Source: Proteles cristata cristata (taxonomy: Eukaryota > Chordata > Mammalia > Carnivora > Hyaenidae). From it: a DNA stretch of 64,000 nucleotides. Under the pieces are notes generated by a model. That model made no database searches. It was not told where the DNA came from and saw only the letters and a program-made list of their open reading frames with translations. The stretch covers positions 684,001 to 748,000 of the forward strand of contig JAESUZ010005469.1 in the NCBI GenBank assembly GCA_017311185.1, given 5' to 3'. Shown here in pieces: positions 1 to 10,590 of this stretch; position 1 is the first letter of the stretch, and each line of letters starts with the position of its first letter. Position numbers and translations under genes: made by a program.

Positions 1-578
1 ATTCTTCTTTTGAAAGAATACAGCAGACCCAAATTATACATCTAGAGGTAAGGGGAGACAAGAAAAGAACTCAATATATCAACATCAGAAAGTAAATTCC
101 ACAATAATGGTTACAATAATGTTTCAAGATGTGATTTCAGCATAGGCCTAGTCGTTGAACTAATCATAGCTTAGATGGATTTTAAATTGTTTAAAGCATA
201 TCCTGAGGTTGTTAAATATGTTTACCTCCCTCACTTGAAATCCAAATATTCAGTCATATACCAGTAGACCCTGAGATTACTTGGGGCAGACAGCTACCTC
301 GTTGTTTGACACGCTGTGAGGCCCAGAGTGTCACAGTTGATGTATTGTGGTCAGAACATGACCTTCTGATTTCCAATCCAAAGATTTTTCATCTGATACT
401 GAATTAACACATTTAGCTCTTCCACTATGCTAAAATAGTGACATAAAGATGCCTAAACTGGTGTTTCCAAGGGAACTCTGTTTTATGCAATGGGTTTGGT
501 TAAGTTAACTTGTTAGAGTTGTAGTGTGATTTTCCCAAGGGATAGGTTTTGTCTTTTCACCTATAGAGTCTCAACTAT
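1..578. other. Single-copy AT-rich DNA, no feature seen
   Basis: No repeat family, microsatellite or exon-like open frame was recognised here. The composition matches the rest of the window, so it is presumably intergenic or intronic. Confidence 0.5.
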
Positions 579-636
579 TATTCCTGGCACTTACAGGATG
601 GTACCTGATAATTGCTTGATGAATGAACGAATGTGA
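579..636 (+). repeat. L2 3'-end fragment
   Basis: The stretch reads CCTGGCACTTACAGGATGGT and then a TTGATGAATGAACGAATG-like end. This resembles the L2 3' terminus, where 'cctggcacatagtaggtgctcaataaat' type sequence leads into GAATGAATG repeats. It is short and diverged. Confidence 0.55.
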
Positions 637-793
637 TAAGTGCTAATCTTTGTACCACAGAGTCACACAGGACAGGTAAACCAAGAAAGAATTCACATGG
701 GATAAAGTTATAGTCAAGTTCTTGAGTAGGTGGAGTTTTCCTATGATGAAGAGAGTAGAGAATCAGCAAACATAGTTGTAAAAGACTCTTCTC
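637..793. other. Spacer between two L2-like fragments
   Basis: No family was recognised. Because L2-like ends lie on both sides in the same orientation, this could be more decayed L2 sequence. Confidence 0.3.
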
Positions 794-875
794 GAGGGCA
801 AGAACCAAGTTGTGTCCATCCTTTTGTACTCTGGTGTCCAGCATATAGTAGGTCCTGAAAAATACTCTGTATGGC
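794..875 (+). repeat. L2 3'-end fragment, second copy
   Basis: The order GAGGGCAAGAACCAAGTTGTG, then a TTTGTACTCTGGTGTCCAGC segment, then CATATAGTAGGTCCTGAAAAA follows the L2 3' end ('gagggcagggaccatgtc', 'tttgtatccccagc', 'acatagtaggtgctcaataaa'). The match is good over about 80 bases. It is a separate copy from the fragment at 579-636, since both contain the same terminal segment. Confidence 0.65.
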
Positions 876-1254
876 TTCCTCTCTGTATAAACTTGAAGTG
901 CATCTTTCTTTACTTCCACATTAAGAATCTGGTAAATGTTTTTTTGTTTTCAAAGATTTCTTGTTTGATTATATCTAAATGATACATGCTAGAGAAAATG
1001 AAATGTTATCAAAAGAGTAAATCTCTTATTCGATTTAATTAAGTCAATAGGAAGTCGAAAGTCCTATTTGCTTAGATGATCCTTTTTTTTTCGATAATTG
1101 AGCATTGCCTTTCTTTCTTGGGCTGTTGAAGGTGACTACTTCAAATGACTACATTTGGCACTAAGTAGGGGGTCCTACTATTAATTTTCAATTAACCACA
1201 TTGTTGATTATCTTGTCCAGTAACAATACTTCAGTTGTTTGCACTGTCTATCTC

Positions 1255-1395
1255 AGTTGAGTAGAGCATGGAATCAGCAAAAGCCTGATTATGGATTCTG
1301 TTCTTGTATGGGCTTGTTAGATTTGCAAAGGGAAAAAAGCCCTTGAATAAACATAGTGCTCCAAATGTTGGTTAACTGTTGAATGAGTGAATGTT
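1255..1395 (+). repeat. Probable degraded MIR-class SINE
   Basis: It begins with GTAGAGCATGGAATCAG, like the MIR head, and ends with a 'gaataaacatagtgctc' segment and GAATGAGTGAATG. The middle is poorly preserved, so a decayed L2 end is an alternative. Confidence 0.4.
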
Positions 1396-3364
1396 ATTAT
1401 TACTTGGCTAAAGAAGGCAGGTCATCACATCTCATTACTATTCTTGGATAAACAACCAACTAGTGACAGTAATTTCATAACTTTAATGTGTGTGTGTTAT
1501 GTATTTCTGATACTAATGTTTACTTCTTTAATGGAAATAGGAAACCTATGATGTTCATTGTTGGCCTAAACATTTTTCAGAGTAAAATACTGCCCTAATA
1601 CTAGTTCATAAATATTTTGAATTTGTATGTGAATTTTGAAACACTATAAACTCAGAAAAAAAATTATCAAAAGAAAAAAATGTCAAGCAAGTAAAGTGTC
1701 CATGTTGAAGAATACTGATTACATTAAAATGAAATAGATAGCACTTCCTCAAAACACCAGAAAAAATTTTAAAAGGATATATCACTTCAAAAATATGTGT
1801 GAATGTTGCTTTGCATAGATTAGTGTAGATTACATTTTATACAGTAGCAAAACAGATAAACTTGCTGTTTAGATATGGAGTCTGAACTGAGAAAACATTT
1901 CAGATCAGCTGGATATGTGTTGAAGGGTTTAGATACAGAATCACCCAACAAGTCTTAGCATTGAAAGCTGACCTGTGGTTTCTTGAAAGATGTTTTTATT
2001 TAATTGCCAAGATAGCTCAGATGTTGTTTACTGTGTTGTCAGTTGCTCCGTAGTATTCAGATAATTGAGAATACTGGTCAGTAACCTTTTTGTGCCTGTG
2101 TTTTCAAGCTGCTGTTTGTTGCTTCTAATGAAGCATATTAAATATCTTTAATATGCTTGTCTATTTTATTGAAGTATTCATGCTGTTGAGAAAAACAAAA
2201 CATCTATGTAGAGTTATAGGGAAGAACATTTGCAATGGAGATGACACAGATCAAGGGAATGCCAAAATTACCAGAGTGAAGAAAACAGAATTGAACATGA
2301 GACCAAAAACAGAGAGAGAAAAGCCCTCTGGCAAAACATAGCTCTAGAGGAAAGTTAGAAGGTGGAACTTCATAGAGAAAATGTACTTTATGGGGGGAAG
2401 AAAATACTGAAAGTCACATGACTTCCTAGTTATTGAAAGAAAAATGTGGATTTTATGCAAGAAATAACCTGAAAGGGTTATTAATTAAGGAATTACTGAA
2501 ATTACTGCTATTTTATGAGAATCATTGAATTATCACAAAGAAAATAACTAATAAACTGATAATTTTTCAAATAAAATGTTAAATATTTTATTACTTCTAA
2601 TCCTGGAAGTCCTTATTGTAAAAATGACTAAAACACTAATTATGGTGGTTTGTGTGTTTTTAATGATGATTTCGTAGGAAGAGTTAAACAGGTATATGTT
2701 TACAGATTTTTTTAGGCTTGTTATTTTTATAATCAAATGCTTAATTATCAAGGAAAGAAAACTTGGGAATATCCACCTTTAACTTTTAAAAAAAAGTTTA
2801 GAGGTCACAAAATAGCAAAGTAGAGGGTCTTTGGTCACTATGCTTAGGAATGCAAATGTGATTATATCGTGAATGATCTTCATTTGATTTGCCCAGTTTT
2901 ACGATGTTTGATAGCTAGGTTTAAGAAATAGTAAATTTTGTTATGATTAGAAAATTATTTGACATTATGAATCTTCATATCTCCAGATTAGTCTTACATA
3001 TAAATTCATGTTGCTAGTCAAATATTAAACACACCTTTTGGTTTGGTAACATAGGAATAGGATAGTTTCAACCACTAAAATAAGATAGTAAGGACTGCTC
3101 AATGTGAAAGAAGTTAACAAGTCTAGTATGGGATAGTTTCTAAGATTTCTAAGGCACCTCCCTGATTTATAAAGAATTCCTTAGATTCACAACAAGCTAG
3201 GTATCTGCAACATGAGATGTAATATTTCATTGGTATAAGTGAAACATGCCAGTGTGCACATTTCATGTTGACATGTTTACAGAAAAAGTCACTGAATTAT
3301 AATTATTAGTCAGGCATAAGTTTTGCACAGACTGTGTATTAGCCAGTTGGCAGGATGACACAGC
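1396..3364. other. Long single-copy AT-rich stretch
   Basis: About 2 kb without a recognised dispersed repeat. The longest ATG frame is a 67-codon one on the minus strand with no recognisable domain. The only structure I noted is the inverted repeat listed at 2131-2158. Confidence 0.5.
2131..2158. repeat. Perfect 12-bp inverted repeat, 4-nt spacer
   Basis: AAGCATATTAAA (2131-2142) and TTTAATATGCTT (2147-2158) are exact reverse complements separated by TATC. The arms are AT-rich and could form a hairpin or cruciform. No flanking gene or terminator role is indicated. Confidence 0.9.
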
Positions 3365-3662
3365 CATGTACATTTTGCTCAAGACTCAGCTCAGATGTTT
3401 CTTCTCTAAGAGTTGTCTTCACACCTTGTCCACCTGGTCTGTTTCTTGCCCATAGAGCTTTCTGTGTATTCCTCTATTCGGGTTCCTGCCACACTGTTAG
3501 AATTGCTTTGTTAGTTATACTTACCCCATTTAGGCTTTTGTGGTGCCTTGATTTGTGGCCATGTCTCATTCATGTTGATGTCTCCACCACATAGTACGGT
3601 ATCTAGCACATGTCTATCAGTTGCTGAATAGGTGCTTAAGTGCATGTATATTGAATGAATGG
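3365..3662 (+). repeat. L2 LINE 3' fragment
   Basis: Successive blocks follow the L2 3' region: CTCAGCTCAGATGTTTCTTC, a 'gccaca..gttagaattgcttt' segment, a 'catgtctcattcatgttgatgtctccacc' segment, and a terminal TATTGAATGAATGG. Divergence is high, as expected for this extinct pre-eutherian family. Confidence 0.8.
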
Positions 3663-3699
3663 AAGGAGGGAAGAACTAGGAGAAAATATTGTGTGATGG

Positions 3700-3848
3700 C
3701 AATATCACCTTAGATTTGTAGAGCATTTTTCATTTATTTTCACCTCCATTTAGACAAGTAGGCATGGGGCCATGCTATTTAACTTATGGGTGAAGAAAAG
3801 GCAGATGATTTGACCAGACCCAATAGGTGATGTCACACCCAGTCCCCA
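3700..3848 (-). repeat. MIR fragment, antisense
   Basis: The order 'agcatttttcatttattttcacctcc', a 'gtaggcatgggg' segment, 'cttatgggtgaagaaaaggcagatg' and 'gaccagacccaataggtgatgtcaca' follows the antisense MIR core (loss of tissue-like 'tttacagatgaggaaactgagg' block included). It is diverged. Confidence 0.6.
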
Positions 3849-4760
3849 ACAACCTGCTTTGGGTTTGTTCATTCTGCATTGATGATTCTTTATCATAATA
3901 TCACAGTTGATGTTAATGATGGCTGATTGAGGCCAGGCTTAAAGCTGAGAGTTTACCCCTAGAGCAAACCAGTAGTATATTCAAAGAAACAACCAGCTTC
4001 CTCTTACTTGTCCCCCTGTTTTTCTAAGTGCTGTTACTGCCTTTGCTATTAGTTTTCTGTCGTTTTCATGAATCTGTCATTGATGTGTGCATTTAAATAA
4101 CATGCTCAACACCAGACCAGACTGGAATGAGTCAGTTTTCAGAAATGTTTCCCAAACAGAATTTCTGAATGTGCTGTTGTTTACTACAAAGTCCAGGTCT
4201 CTGTGGTGCCCTGAATCAGTCCCAGGCTAAAGGAAAGAGGCCGTAGGCAGACTTGGTATAACTGCTCTACTGAAGATCACCGTTCAGTGCAGTTGGAGTG
4301 GAATGTTATTGGACACCAAAGTTTTGTCCCTGTGAAGTTATGGTTAAGAGAGCTGGTAAGAACTGTGGGCATTCCAGCAAAATGTGGCCCGTGGAGGAGA
4401 AACAGGATGCTAATGTGCAACAATACCAGGAAGTAGCAACCAAGGACTGGCGTGGGAGGGTAGACATCCTTGGGGCCGTGGAGGTATAGGAGCTCGGTGA
4501 CATGGAGCACTGCCTATTGAGTCCAGTGTTTGAGATGAAATGAGCACTGTTTTCCTAAGTCTGGAGTTGGTCCTTTTCTTGTCATGGTATTTCCTTTTTC
4601 ATCGAGAAACAATAAGGATGAAGGCCTTATCAGAGAAGTGGGATAGAGGGAATTGAGGACTACTAGAGGGTTCAGTTTTATGGCAGATCTCTAATAAGAA
4701 TGGCTACCCACTTGGGTTAGATCTTTCTTTGCATGGAGATTACCTCTTCCCTTGTTTTGG
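3849..4760. other. Single-copy DNA; slightly GC-richer centre
   Basis: The interval 4200-4510 is less AT-rich than its surroundings. It carries overlapping 63-77 codon open frames on both strands. None has a recognisable domain, and frames open on both strands point to chance rather than coding. Confidence 0.45.
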
Positions 4761-4773
4761 ACCATACACTTAA

Positions 4774-4993
4774 ATTTTTTTTTTAATGTTTTTTATTTAT
4801 TTCTAGGAGAGAGAGAGAGACAGCGTGAGCAGGGGAGGGTCAGAGAAAGAGGGAATCACAGACCGAAACAGGCTCCAGGCTCTGAGCTGGCAGTCAGCAC
4901 AGAGCCCGACGCGGGGCTCGAACCCACGAACTGCGAGATCATGACCTAAGTGAAAGTCAGACGCTTAACTGACTAAGCCACCCAGGCGCCCCA
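4774..4993 (-). mobile_element. CanSINE (SINEC), young type, antisense
   Basis: Read on the minus strand it runs GGCGCCTGGGTGGCTTAGTC head, B-box GGTTCGAGCCC, CT-rich body, CTAGAAATAAAT and A tail. TSDs of 13 bp (ACCATACACTTAA) lie at 4761-4773 and 4994-5006 with no mismatch, so the insertion is full length and fairly recent. It belongs to the younger subfamily seen at 7050 and 23334. Confidence 0.96.
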
Positions 4994-5006
4994 ACCATAC
5001 ACTTAA

Positions 5007-5327
5007 TATTGCTGAACTTTATAGCTAGTCTCTAGACAAGTTCCTATATGTTTAATAGTACATTTACTCGAACAGGAAATTGCTTATTAAGGCAAAGAGT
5101 TTTGGAAAATCTACTTTCATGAATCCCCTTTCATTTTTTCTTCTTACTAAGTAAGGAAGTAATATTCACAATTCACACTTTAATTTAAAATTTTATTCAG
5201 TGTATTAGATATCCCAGCAGGGTTTTGTGAATTTTTGTGTGTGATTTTTTACCCCCTGTATGAATTGTGAATTTTTTTCCTGTGTGATGTCAGAGCACAG
5301 AGGTAGAACCTGAGTGTAATTATAGAA
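5007..5327. other. Spacer between two opposite SINEs
   Basis: About 320 bp of AT-rich single-copy sequence with no recognised element. It separates a minus-strand SINE from a plus-strand SINE. Confidence 0.45.
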
Positions 5328-5340
5328 AGACACAATTTTA

Positions 5341-5570
5341 GGGCCACCTGGGTGGCTCAGTCGGTTAAGCATCTGACTTCGGCTCAGGTCATGATCTCAT
5401 GGTTCGTGGGTTCGAGCCCCACGTTGGGCTCTGTGCTGACAGCCAGCTCAGGGCCTGGAACCTGTTTCGGATTCTCTGTCTCCCTCTCTCTCTGACCCTC
5501 CCCTGCTCATGCTGTCTCTGTCTCTCTCAGAAATAAATAAAGCATTAAAAGTTTTTTTTTTCTTAAAGAG
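5341..5570 (+). mobile_element. CanSINE (SINEC), sense
   Basis: The A box TGGCTCAGTCGG (5353-5364) and B box GGTTCGAGCCC (5409-5419) of the tRNA-derived pol III promoter are intact. A CT-rich body, AAATAAATAAAG and an A/T-rich tail follow. The 14-bp TSD AGACACAATTTTAG occurs at 5328-5341 and 5571-5584. Confidence 0.96.
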
Positions 5571-5584
5571 AGACACAATTTTAG

Positions 5585-6077
5585 AACAAATGTTCTAAGA
5601 ACTTGAATAAAAATACCAGGATTTTCCATATCAGATATCGTCTGGTTCAGCCCCTTCTTGTTATAATGTGGTTCAGAGTCACTCAGCTGGAGTAAATAAC
5701 CCAGTTGGTAAATGAGACTGAACCTGTGTATATGTTCATTCAAAATATAGTGGGTTGCCTGCAAATCACTGGAATTGTTGGGGTGGTGGTAGTGGAGGTT
5801 ATAGGGGTGCTGTCAGTGGAATCACTACATTTTAGAATGAAACCACTTAAATGATGAGACAAGATGTAACCAGAGTAGACTATGACTTCTTTGAGGACAG
5901 ACTGGGAGATTTTCCCTTTATTCCTTCCTGTTTAGGGTACTGACTGAGAGTAATAGAGATTTAAGTATTTTTTAAATGATTGAATAAAAACCAATGCTTC
6001 AGTATCCTTATTTGAGAATGATATTTCTAGAGAAGAAGCTAGTGGAAGGTTCCCTCTATTTTGTTCATTCAATTTTC
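5585..6077. other. Single-copy DNA
   Basis: No repeat or coding signal was recognised. The minus-strand open frame that crosses the SINE tail into this stretch is a chance frame that includes repeat sequence. Confidence 0.45.
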
Positions 6078-6112
6078 AAAAAAGAATGTTCATCAAATGT
6101 TCATTCTTTTTT
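6078..6112. repeat. Perfect 11-bp inverted repeat
   Basis: AAAAAAGAATG (6078-6088) is the reverse complement of CATTCTTTTTT (6102-6112), with a 13-nt loop. The short word AATGTTCAT is also directly repeated inside. Confidence 0.85.
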
Positions 6113-6214
6113 CTGTTTTAAACTTGGCTATTTTCTTATTTCTTGTGATGAGTTAAAATCTGGCCAGTTTTTAAATCTGGCTGTGCTCCATTATGTCAAT
6201 GTTTCTCATCTAGC

Positions 6215-6331
6215 ATTTAAAGAAAATATTGGGGATGTGATCCGGTCAGTGTGATTTAAAGAAAATATTGGGGATGTGATCCGGTCAGTGTGATTTAAAG
6301 AAAATATTGGGGATGTGATCTGATCAGTGTG
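6215..6331. repeat. Three tandem copies of a 39-bp unit
   Basis: Copies lie at 6215-6253, 6254-6292 and 6293-6331. The first two are identical. The third differs at two bases, GATCCGGTCAG becoming GATCTGATCAG, one of them a C-to-T change at a CpG. Because 39 is a multiple of three, the minus strand stays open through all copies in a 63-codon frame (6206-6397) with a 13-residue repeat HTDRITSPIFSLN. There is no evidence that this frame is translated. Confidence 0.97.
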
Positions 6332-7029
6332 TAACAGACTGGGATCTTGTCCTGTTCCATGCTTTGTTGGTTTGTTGTGTATACTTTTTTGAGCCATATG
6401 TTCTAAAATATTTTAAGTATGTAGCATCATAACAGCTACCATTTAGAGGACCAGAATATCTATTTCAAGTACACAAAATAAACTCATGAACTAATATATC
6501 ACTGTTTCCTCCCCTGAAGGAGAAATGTTAGCAGTTTAATGGGTTGAATAGAAATTTCCTTTTGAATGGTTAACTAAATTGCTATCACCTTGTAAGCCCC
6601 TAAATCCCAATCTGTTTTTCTAAGGAAACATATTTGCAGCTGTTTCAAATAACTGGTGGTTTGAAGATGATTGTTAGTGTGGTTTTCTACACACCCAGAA
6701 CTTAGCCCAGGTCTGTTACTTGTCTTTGAAGCTAAGGAGTTGACTAAGGAGTTGAGTTAACTAAATTCAGATTAGTTTTAGTCATTAAATATTTTGTTTT
6801 TTTTTTAAAAATCCTCTATTAATATTTAATTCTGTAGTAGTCATTTACAAGATAATTTTTTATTCTTTGTGTATTTATATAGATGGTTGAAACATTTTAA
6901 GAAGTTAATTTATTGATTTTTTTTTTAATTCAGAGAATTCTGTCACAACAAATCACTTATATACGTCTAGTCTTTAAAGACAGTAAGAAAATTAGGTGAG
7001 TAGAAGTTTATAGCTGCCTTAGTAGAAGT
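6332..7029. other. Single-copy AT-rich DNA
   Basis: No repeat family was recognised. It contains T runs near 6800 and 6920 and a short imperfect direct repeat, CTAAGGAGTTGA, near 6734-6756. Confidence 0.45.
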
Positions 7030-7049
7030 CTCCAAAGCAGTAATTCTTT

Positions 7050-7260
7050 TTTTAAAATTATTTTTATTTATTTCTAGGAGAGAGAGAGACAGCGTGAGCA
7101 GGGGAGGGTCAGAGAGAGAGGGAGACACAGACTCTGAAACAGGCTCCAGGCTCTGAGCTGGCAGTCAGCACAGAGCCTGATGGCACAGGAACCCACGAAC
7201 CGTGAGATCATGACCTAAGCGAAAGTCGGACGCTTAACCGACTAAGCCACCCAGGCGCCC
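7050..7260 (-). mobile_element. CanSINE (SINEC), young type, antisense
   Basis: It is flanked by a perfect 20-bp TSD beginning CTCCAAAGCA, at 7030-7049 and 7261-7280. On the minus strand the body has the young-type CGCTTAGGTCATGATCTCA segment and a CTAGAAATAAAT junction. The B-box region is damaged by a small rearrangement near 7180-7195, where the GGTTCGAGCCC word is lost. Confidence 0.97.
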
Positions 7261-7429
7261 CTCCAAAGCAGTAATTCTTTATGGCAGTTGTGACTTAGGG
7301 ATGTCCTGGGTGGGCAGGAGATGATCACACTGAACTGTTAATGGCTTCTGAAATGCTGAGGCAAAGGGCTATCTAGAGTCTTCTGTAATGTGGACCCACA
7401 CTTGATTTTCACCTCTGAGGAGCTAACAT

Positions 7430-7640
7430 TGACCTATATAGTTTACTAATCACTTTCCCATGCATTACTGAAGTTGGTCTCCAAATAAACTTACTTGAGA
7501 TATAGGCAGAATAGGTGGTACCCACTGTTTTATAAATGAAGAAACTAGTTTAGAGAGGTTATGTGGTTTACCCAAGTAAGCTCACAAAGCTAACAAGGAC
7601 TAACTTCTGTAGGACTAAAACACAGGGTTTCTCAGTTTAA
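7430..7640 (-). repeat. MIR SINE, antisense
   Basis: The antisense MIR layout is visible: 'gcatta..', 'ggtggtacccactgttttataaatgaagaaact', TTAGAGAGGTTATGTGGTTT and 'cccaagtaagctcacaaagctaacaagg'. Confidence 0.75.
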
Positions 7641-7737
7641 CATTGAGTATATTGTCGTTTGCATCGTGCTCCTGTGACACAGGACTCATCGTTTTTTTCC
7701 TTCTCTCTGGGAATGGAGAAGGGAAGTTCTAGGTTGT

Positions 7738-7893
7738 AATCTCATTTTAGCATATGACTCTGAGAAGATTACTTGTTTTGAGCCTCAGTTTCTTTACCTA
7801 TAAAATGGGAACAATGATGTCTGCATTTTATTGTATTGAGGATTAAATGAAATCATGCATCACTTTGGCACCTTTTGTGGGCACTCAGTTTTG
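7738..7893 (+). repeat. MIR SINE, sense
   Basis: The block order GAGCCTCAGTTTCTTTACCT, ATAAAATGGGAACAATGATG and GAGGATTAAATGAAATCATG is diagnostic of the MIR core and 3' part. It lies about 100 bp from the antisense MIR at 7430. Confidence 0.85.
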
Positions 7894-7984
7894 CTTTTTT
7901 GTTTGTTTTTTGGTTTTGCCCAAAGAAGATTGGCTTTATTTGTGTGGGCAGATTGCAGTGTGTGGTAATGGGTACCTTAAGCAA

Positions 7985-8260
7985 CTCTTGTTCTGCTAAA
8001 TTGTGGGAAGTGTGTACATAAACAACAAACTAATACAAAGTGCTGTGTAGTACAGTCTTCCTATGTATCAAGAATCAGGAGGAGTACAGAAAAGGAAGAA
8101 TAATGTCTTCCTCTGGAATAAGGTTAGAAAAGAAGGTGCTATTTTGAGCTACATGATGGTATTAAAAGCTGTGGAGTTTCCAGAAGGTGAAAGGCATTGA
8201 AGGCATGGGCAATATCATGAGCAGACTTCTAAGTACATACCACATTTGGGGAACAGCTAA
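7985..8260 (-). repeat. L2 fragment, antisense (diverged)
   Basis: 'acataaacaacaaactaatacaaagtgctgtgtagtac', 'ggaggagtacag' and a GGTGCTATTTTGAGCTACAT segment parallel the antisense L2 3' region. Divergence is high and the upstream boundary is uncertain. Confidence 0.5.
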
Positions 8261-8344
8261 GCAAGGGGTTCCAGATGTGGGTGAAACTTCCTGGGAGAAA
8301 AGATGACAATAGATTTATAAAGTGATCTGCAGGGGATAATTTGG

Positions 8345-8715
8345 TTGTATTCATTTAACATATTAATTGAGCATATAATTCTGTTTCAGACACTGATTTC
8401 ATTGTTGATTGTACAGTGGTGAATATGACAAAGTCCTTCCCTCCCGGTGATTATATTTTAGTGGAGAAGACAACTAATAATAATAAGCAGAATAGACATG
8501 GTGTACATTAAGGGCTATGGAGAAACACAGAGCAAGGGGATGAGGAGTTACGGTGGGAAGGGTCCTACTATTTTAGTGGACTGCCATGGGGTGATCAGTA
8601 AAGGCAGTTTGAAGAGATAACATTTTAACAGAGACCTGAGTAGAATTAGAGTGAGCCCTGCACAGATCTAGAGGAAGAACATTTCAGCAGAGGGAAAGAA
8701 ATCATAAAGACCCTG
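8345..8715 (-). repeat. L2 LINE fragment, antisense
   Basis: From left to right: 'attcatttaacatattaattgagc', 'gtacagtggtgaatatgacaaagtccttccctc', 'gtggagaagacaact', AGGGCTATGGAGAAACACAG, 'acagagacctgag' and 'gaagaacatttcagcagagggaaag'. This is the familiar order of the L2 3' end read on the opposite strand. Confidence 0.75.
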
Positions 8716-8869
8716 ATGTAAGAACAAACTTGGTAATCTTGAGAAGCGATGCAGTTGTCAGTAAAATTCATCTTAAAGGATCCTGAAATTTCAGAAGGCC
8801 ATGAAGAAAAGGATGGCCTTTCTACATGGAAGCACAGTAGCATCTGACTACTTAGGGCCCTCTGCATTA

Positions 8870-8906
8870 GGTGTGTGTTTGTGTGTGTGTGCACATGCAC
8901 ATGCAG
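8870..8906. repeat. Imperfect TG/CA-rich simple repeat
   Basis: An interrupted (TG)n run leads into GCACATGCACATGCA. It is short and explains the overlapping open frames on both strands nearby. Confidence 0.7.
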
Positions 8907-8954
8907 GCTTATATGTATCCCCTTTTCCGTGTATCTGCCGTTTACCCATCTACC

Positions 8955-9045
8955 TGTCCAGTTACCCATTCATGTTTCCATTCACCCAGTACTTGCTGAG
9001 TACCTTCTATGATGTGGGCACCATTCTAGGCCCTGGCTCTCACCT
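8955..9045 (-). repeat. L2 3'-end fragment, antisense
   Basis: CATTCACCCAGTACTTGCTG, then AGTACCTTCTATGATGTGGG and CACCATTCTAGGCCCTGG match the antisense L2 terminus (inverse of '..ccaggcactgtgctaggcactgg..' order). Confidence 0.65.
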
Positions 9046-9984
9046 AAACCCATGCTTAAGTTTAATCACATTCCAAAAGGCAAACAATTGTAGAATGGCT
9101 TATGTGTTGGCCGTATCTATTTTTCTGAACCTAGTTGATAATTTTAAGATAATGTAAACTGTCATCTTAATAGCCTATGCCAGGTCAGTGGGTCATATGT
9201 ATTTCTGCTCTTGGCCACATCCTACAGGGGTGTAAAGAGTTGAAAAAAGAGGCAAAAAAAGAATACCCACCACATGTGGGTGAAGAAAACATGGTTCTGA
9301 ACTACTTAGTGAATCATCTGTGTGGCAAAATGCAGCCCTTCCCTAAGAGACAGACCAAGTTGTTTATTGGTGCTGGGGAGGAAAAGGGTTGGGCACATAC
9401 TTGCAAGACCTATGATCTTTCCCAGAATTTGGAAGGATAAGGGAATTGCTAAGAATTTGACATTGGAACTGTTCCCTCTAATTGTGGCTTTGGCCATTTG
9501 AAGAAAAAAAAAAAGGAATCCAGAAGGTGATAGGCAGAACAATATGAAAGCTCTTCACGGTAAAAACAAGCATTTAGGCAAGCATTTGGCTAAGTTAATG
9601 TGTGTTTTAGTTTCAGACAGTGTAAACTTGGTGGTCTTATTTCACAGTGGCATTTAGGACATTTAAAATATATCAGCTAACTCATAAGTTTTGTTTTCTT
9701 TCATCTTAATTCACCCTACCACCCTTTAATACCAGTTTTTTTTTCTTTCTCTGCTTTGAAATTATTGCACAAACACTTAATGACACAACATTTTTGTTTA
9801 TTCGAGATTGACAATTTGACAATGCACATTTCCACTTATTCTGCAGATACTTCTAAATTAGAGAATTTCTGATTTACCAGACAGTTGGCATTGTAATACA
9901 GAGATGCTTACTTACCACCCTCTCCAGTTAGTGCCTCCTTTCACCTGGGGGTGATTTGGATGCCATGCCTCTCTTGTCCCAGGG
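9046..9984. other. Single-copy DNA
   Basis: Overlapping 87- and 78-codon frames lie on opposite strands at 9177-9542. Neither has recognisable content. An A12 run lies near 9503-9514. No dispersed repeat was recognised. Confidence 0.45.
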
Positions 9985-10001
9985 GATAATGGTCTATTAT
10001 T

Positions 10002-10219
10002 ATTTTGATTTTTTAAATGTTTATTTTTGAGAGAGAGAGAGAGACAAACAGAGTGCAAGTGGGGGAGGGGCAGAGAGACAGACAGACAGACTCTGAAGCA
10101 GGCTCCAGGCTCCCAGCTGTCAGCACAGAGCCTGACATGGGGGTCAAATTCTTGAATCATGAGATCATGGCCTGAACTGAAGTTGGATGCTTAACTGACT
10201 GAGCCACCCAGGTGCCTCA
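10002..10219 (-). mobile_element. CanSINE (SINEC), older type, antisense
   Basis: Poly-T/TTTATTTTTGAGAGAGAG at the left and GAGCCACCCAGGTGCC at the right mark an antisense copy. The TSDs are imperfect: GATAATGGTCTATTATT (9985-10001) against GATCATGGTCTGTTATT (10220-10236). The two mismatches and the decayed B box (TTCAAGAAT in antisense context) indicate an old insertion. Confidence 0.95.
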
Positions 10220-10269
10220 GATCATGGTCTGTTATTGAGACTCTATTTTTCCTACTTCTGGGTTAACTT

Positions 10270-10590
10270 TAATTTTTTTTAAATAAATTTTCATGTGTAT
10301 CAGGCATGGTAATTTTAGAGACTAAAAGAAGCAAAACCATGATCATCTATAACCCCAGCCACTCTAAGATGAACATACACACATATCCAATGAAGCTTTT
10401 GGTGATTATGTTTACACTCTGATGTATAATATCATTGATCTATGTTTATATATTTCTATGTATATAATATGAATGTCCTATCATCATTAGGGACTTGTAC
10501 ATTGTTATTCCATCATGTAGATAAAATGATTCTCCTTTAGCTTATTTCCAATTCTTTCCTATTACAGACATAAGATTAGCCTCTTACTGG
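10270..10590 (-). repeat. Probable L1M 3'-end fragment, antisense
   Basis: The order 'aaaccatgatcatctataaccccagcc', 'catacacacatatcc', a run of ATATATTTCTATGTATATAA type sequence and 'agcttatttccaattctttcctattac' resembles the antisense 3' part of old L1M families. Identity is low, so the subfamily cannot be named. Confidence 0.45.

Noticed and set aside
5353..5419. tRNA-like A and B boxes
   Set aside because: They belong to a tRNA-derived SINE. The cloverleaf is not complete and the CT-rich body and A tail follow, so this is not a tRNA gene.
6215..6331. CRISPR-like array
   Set aside because: Units are directly adjacent with no spacers, in mammalian DNA.
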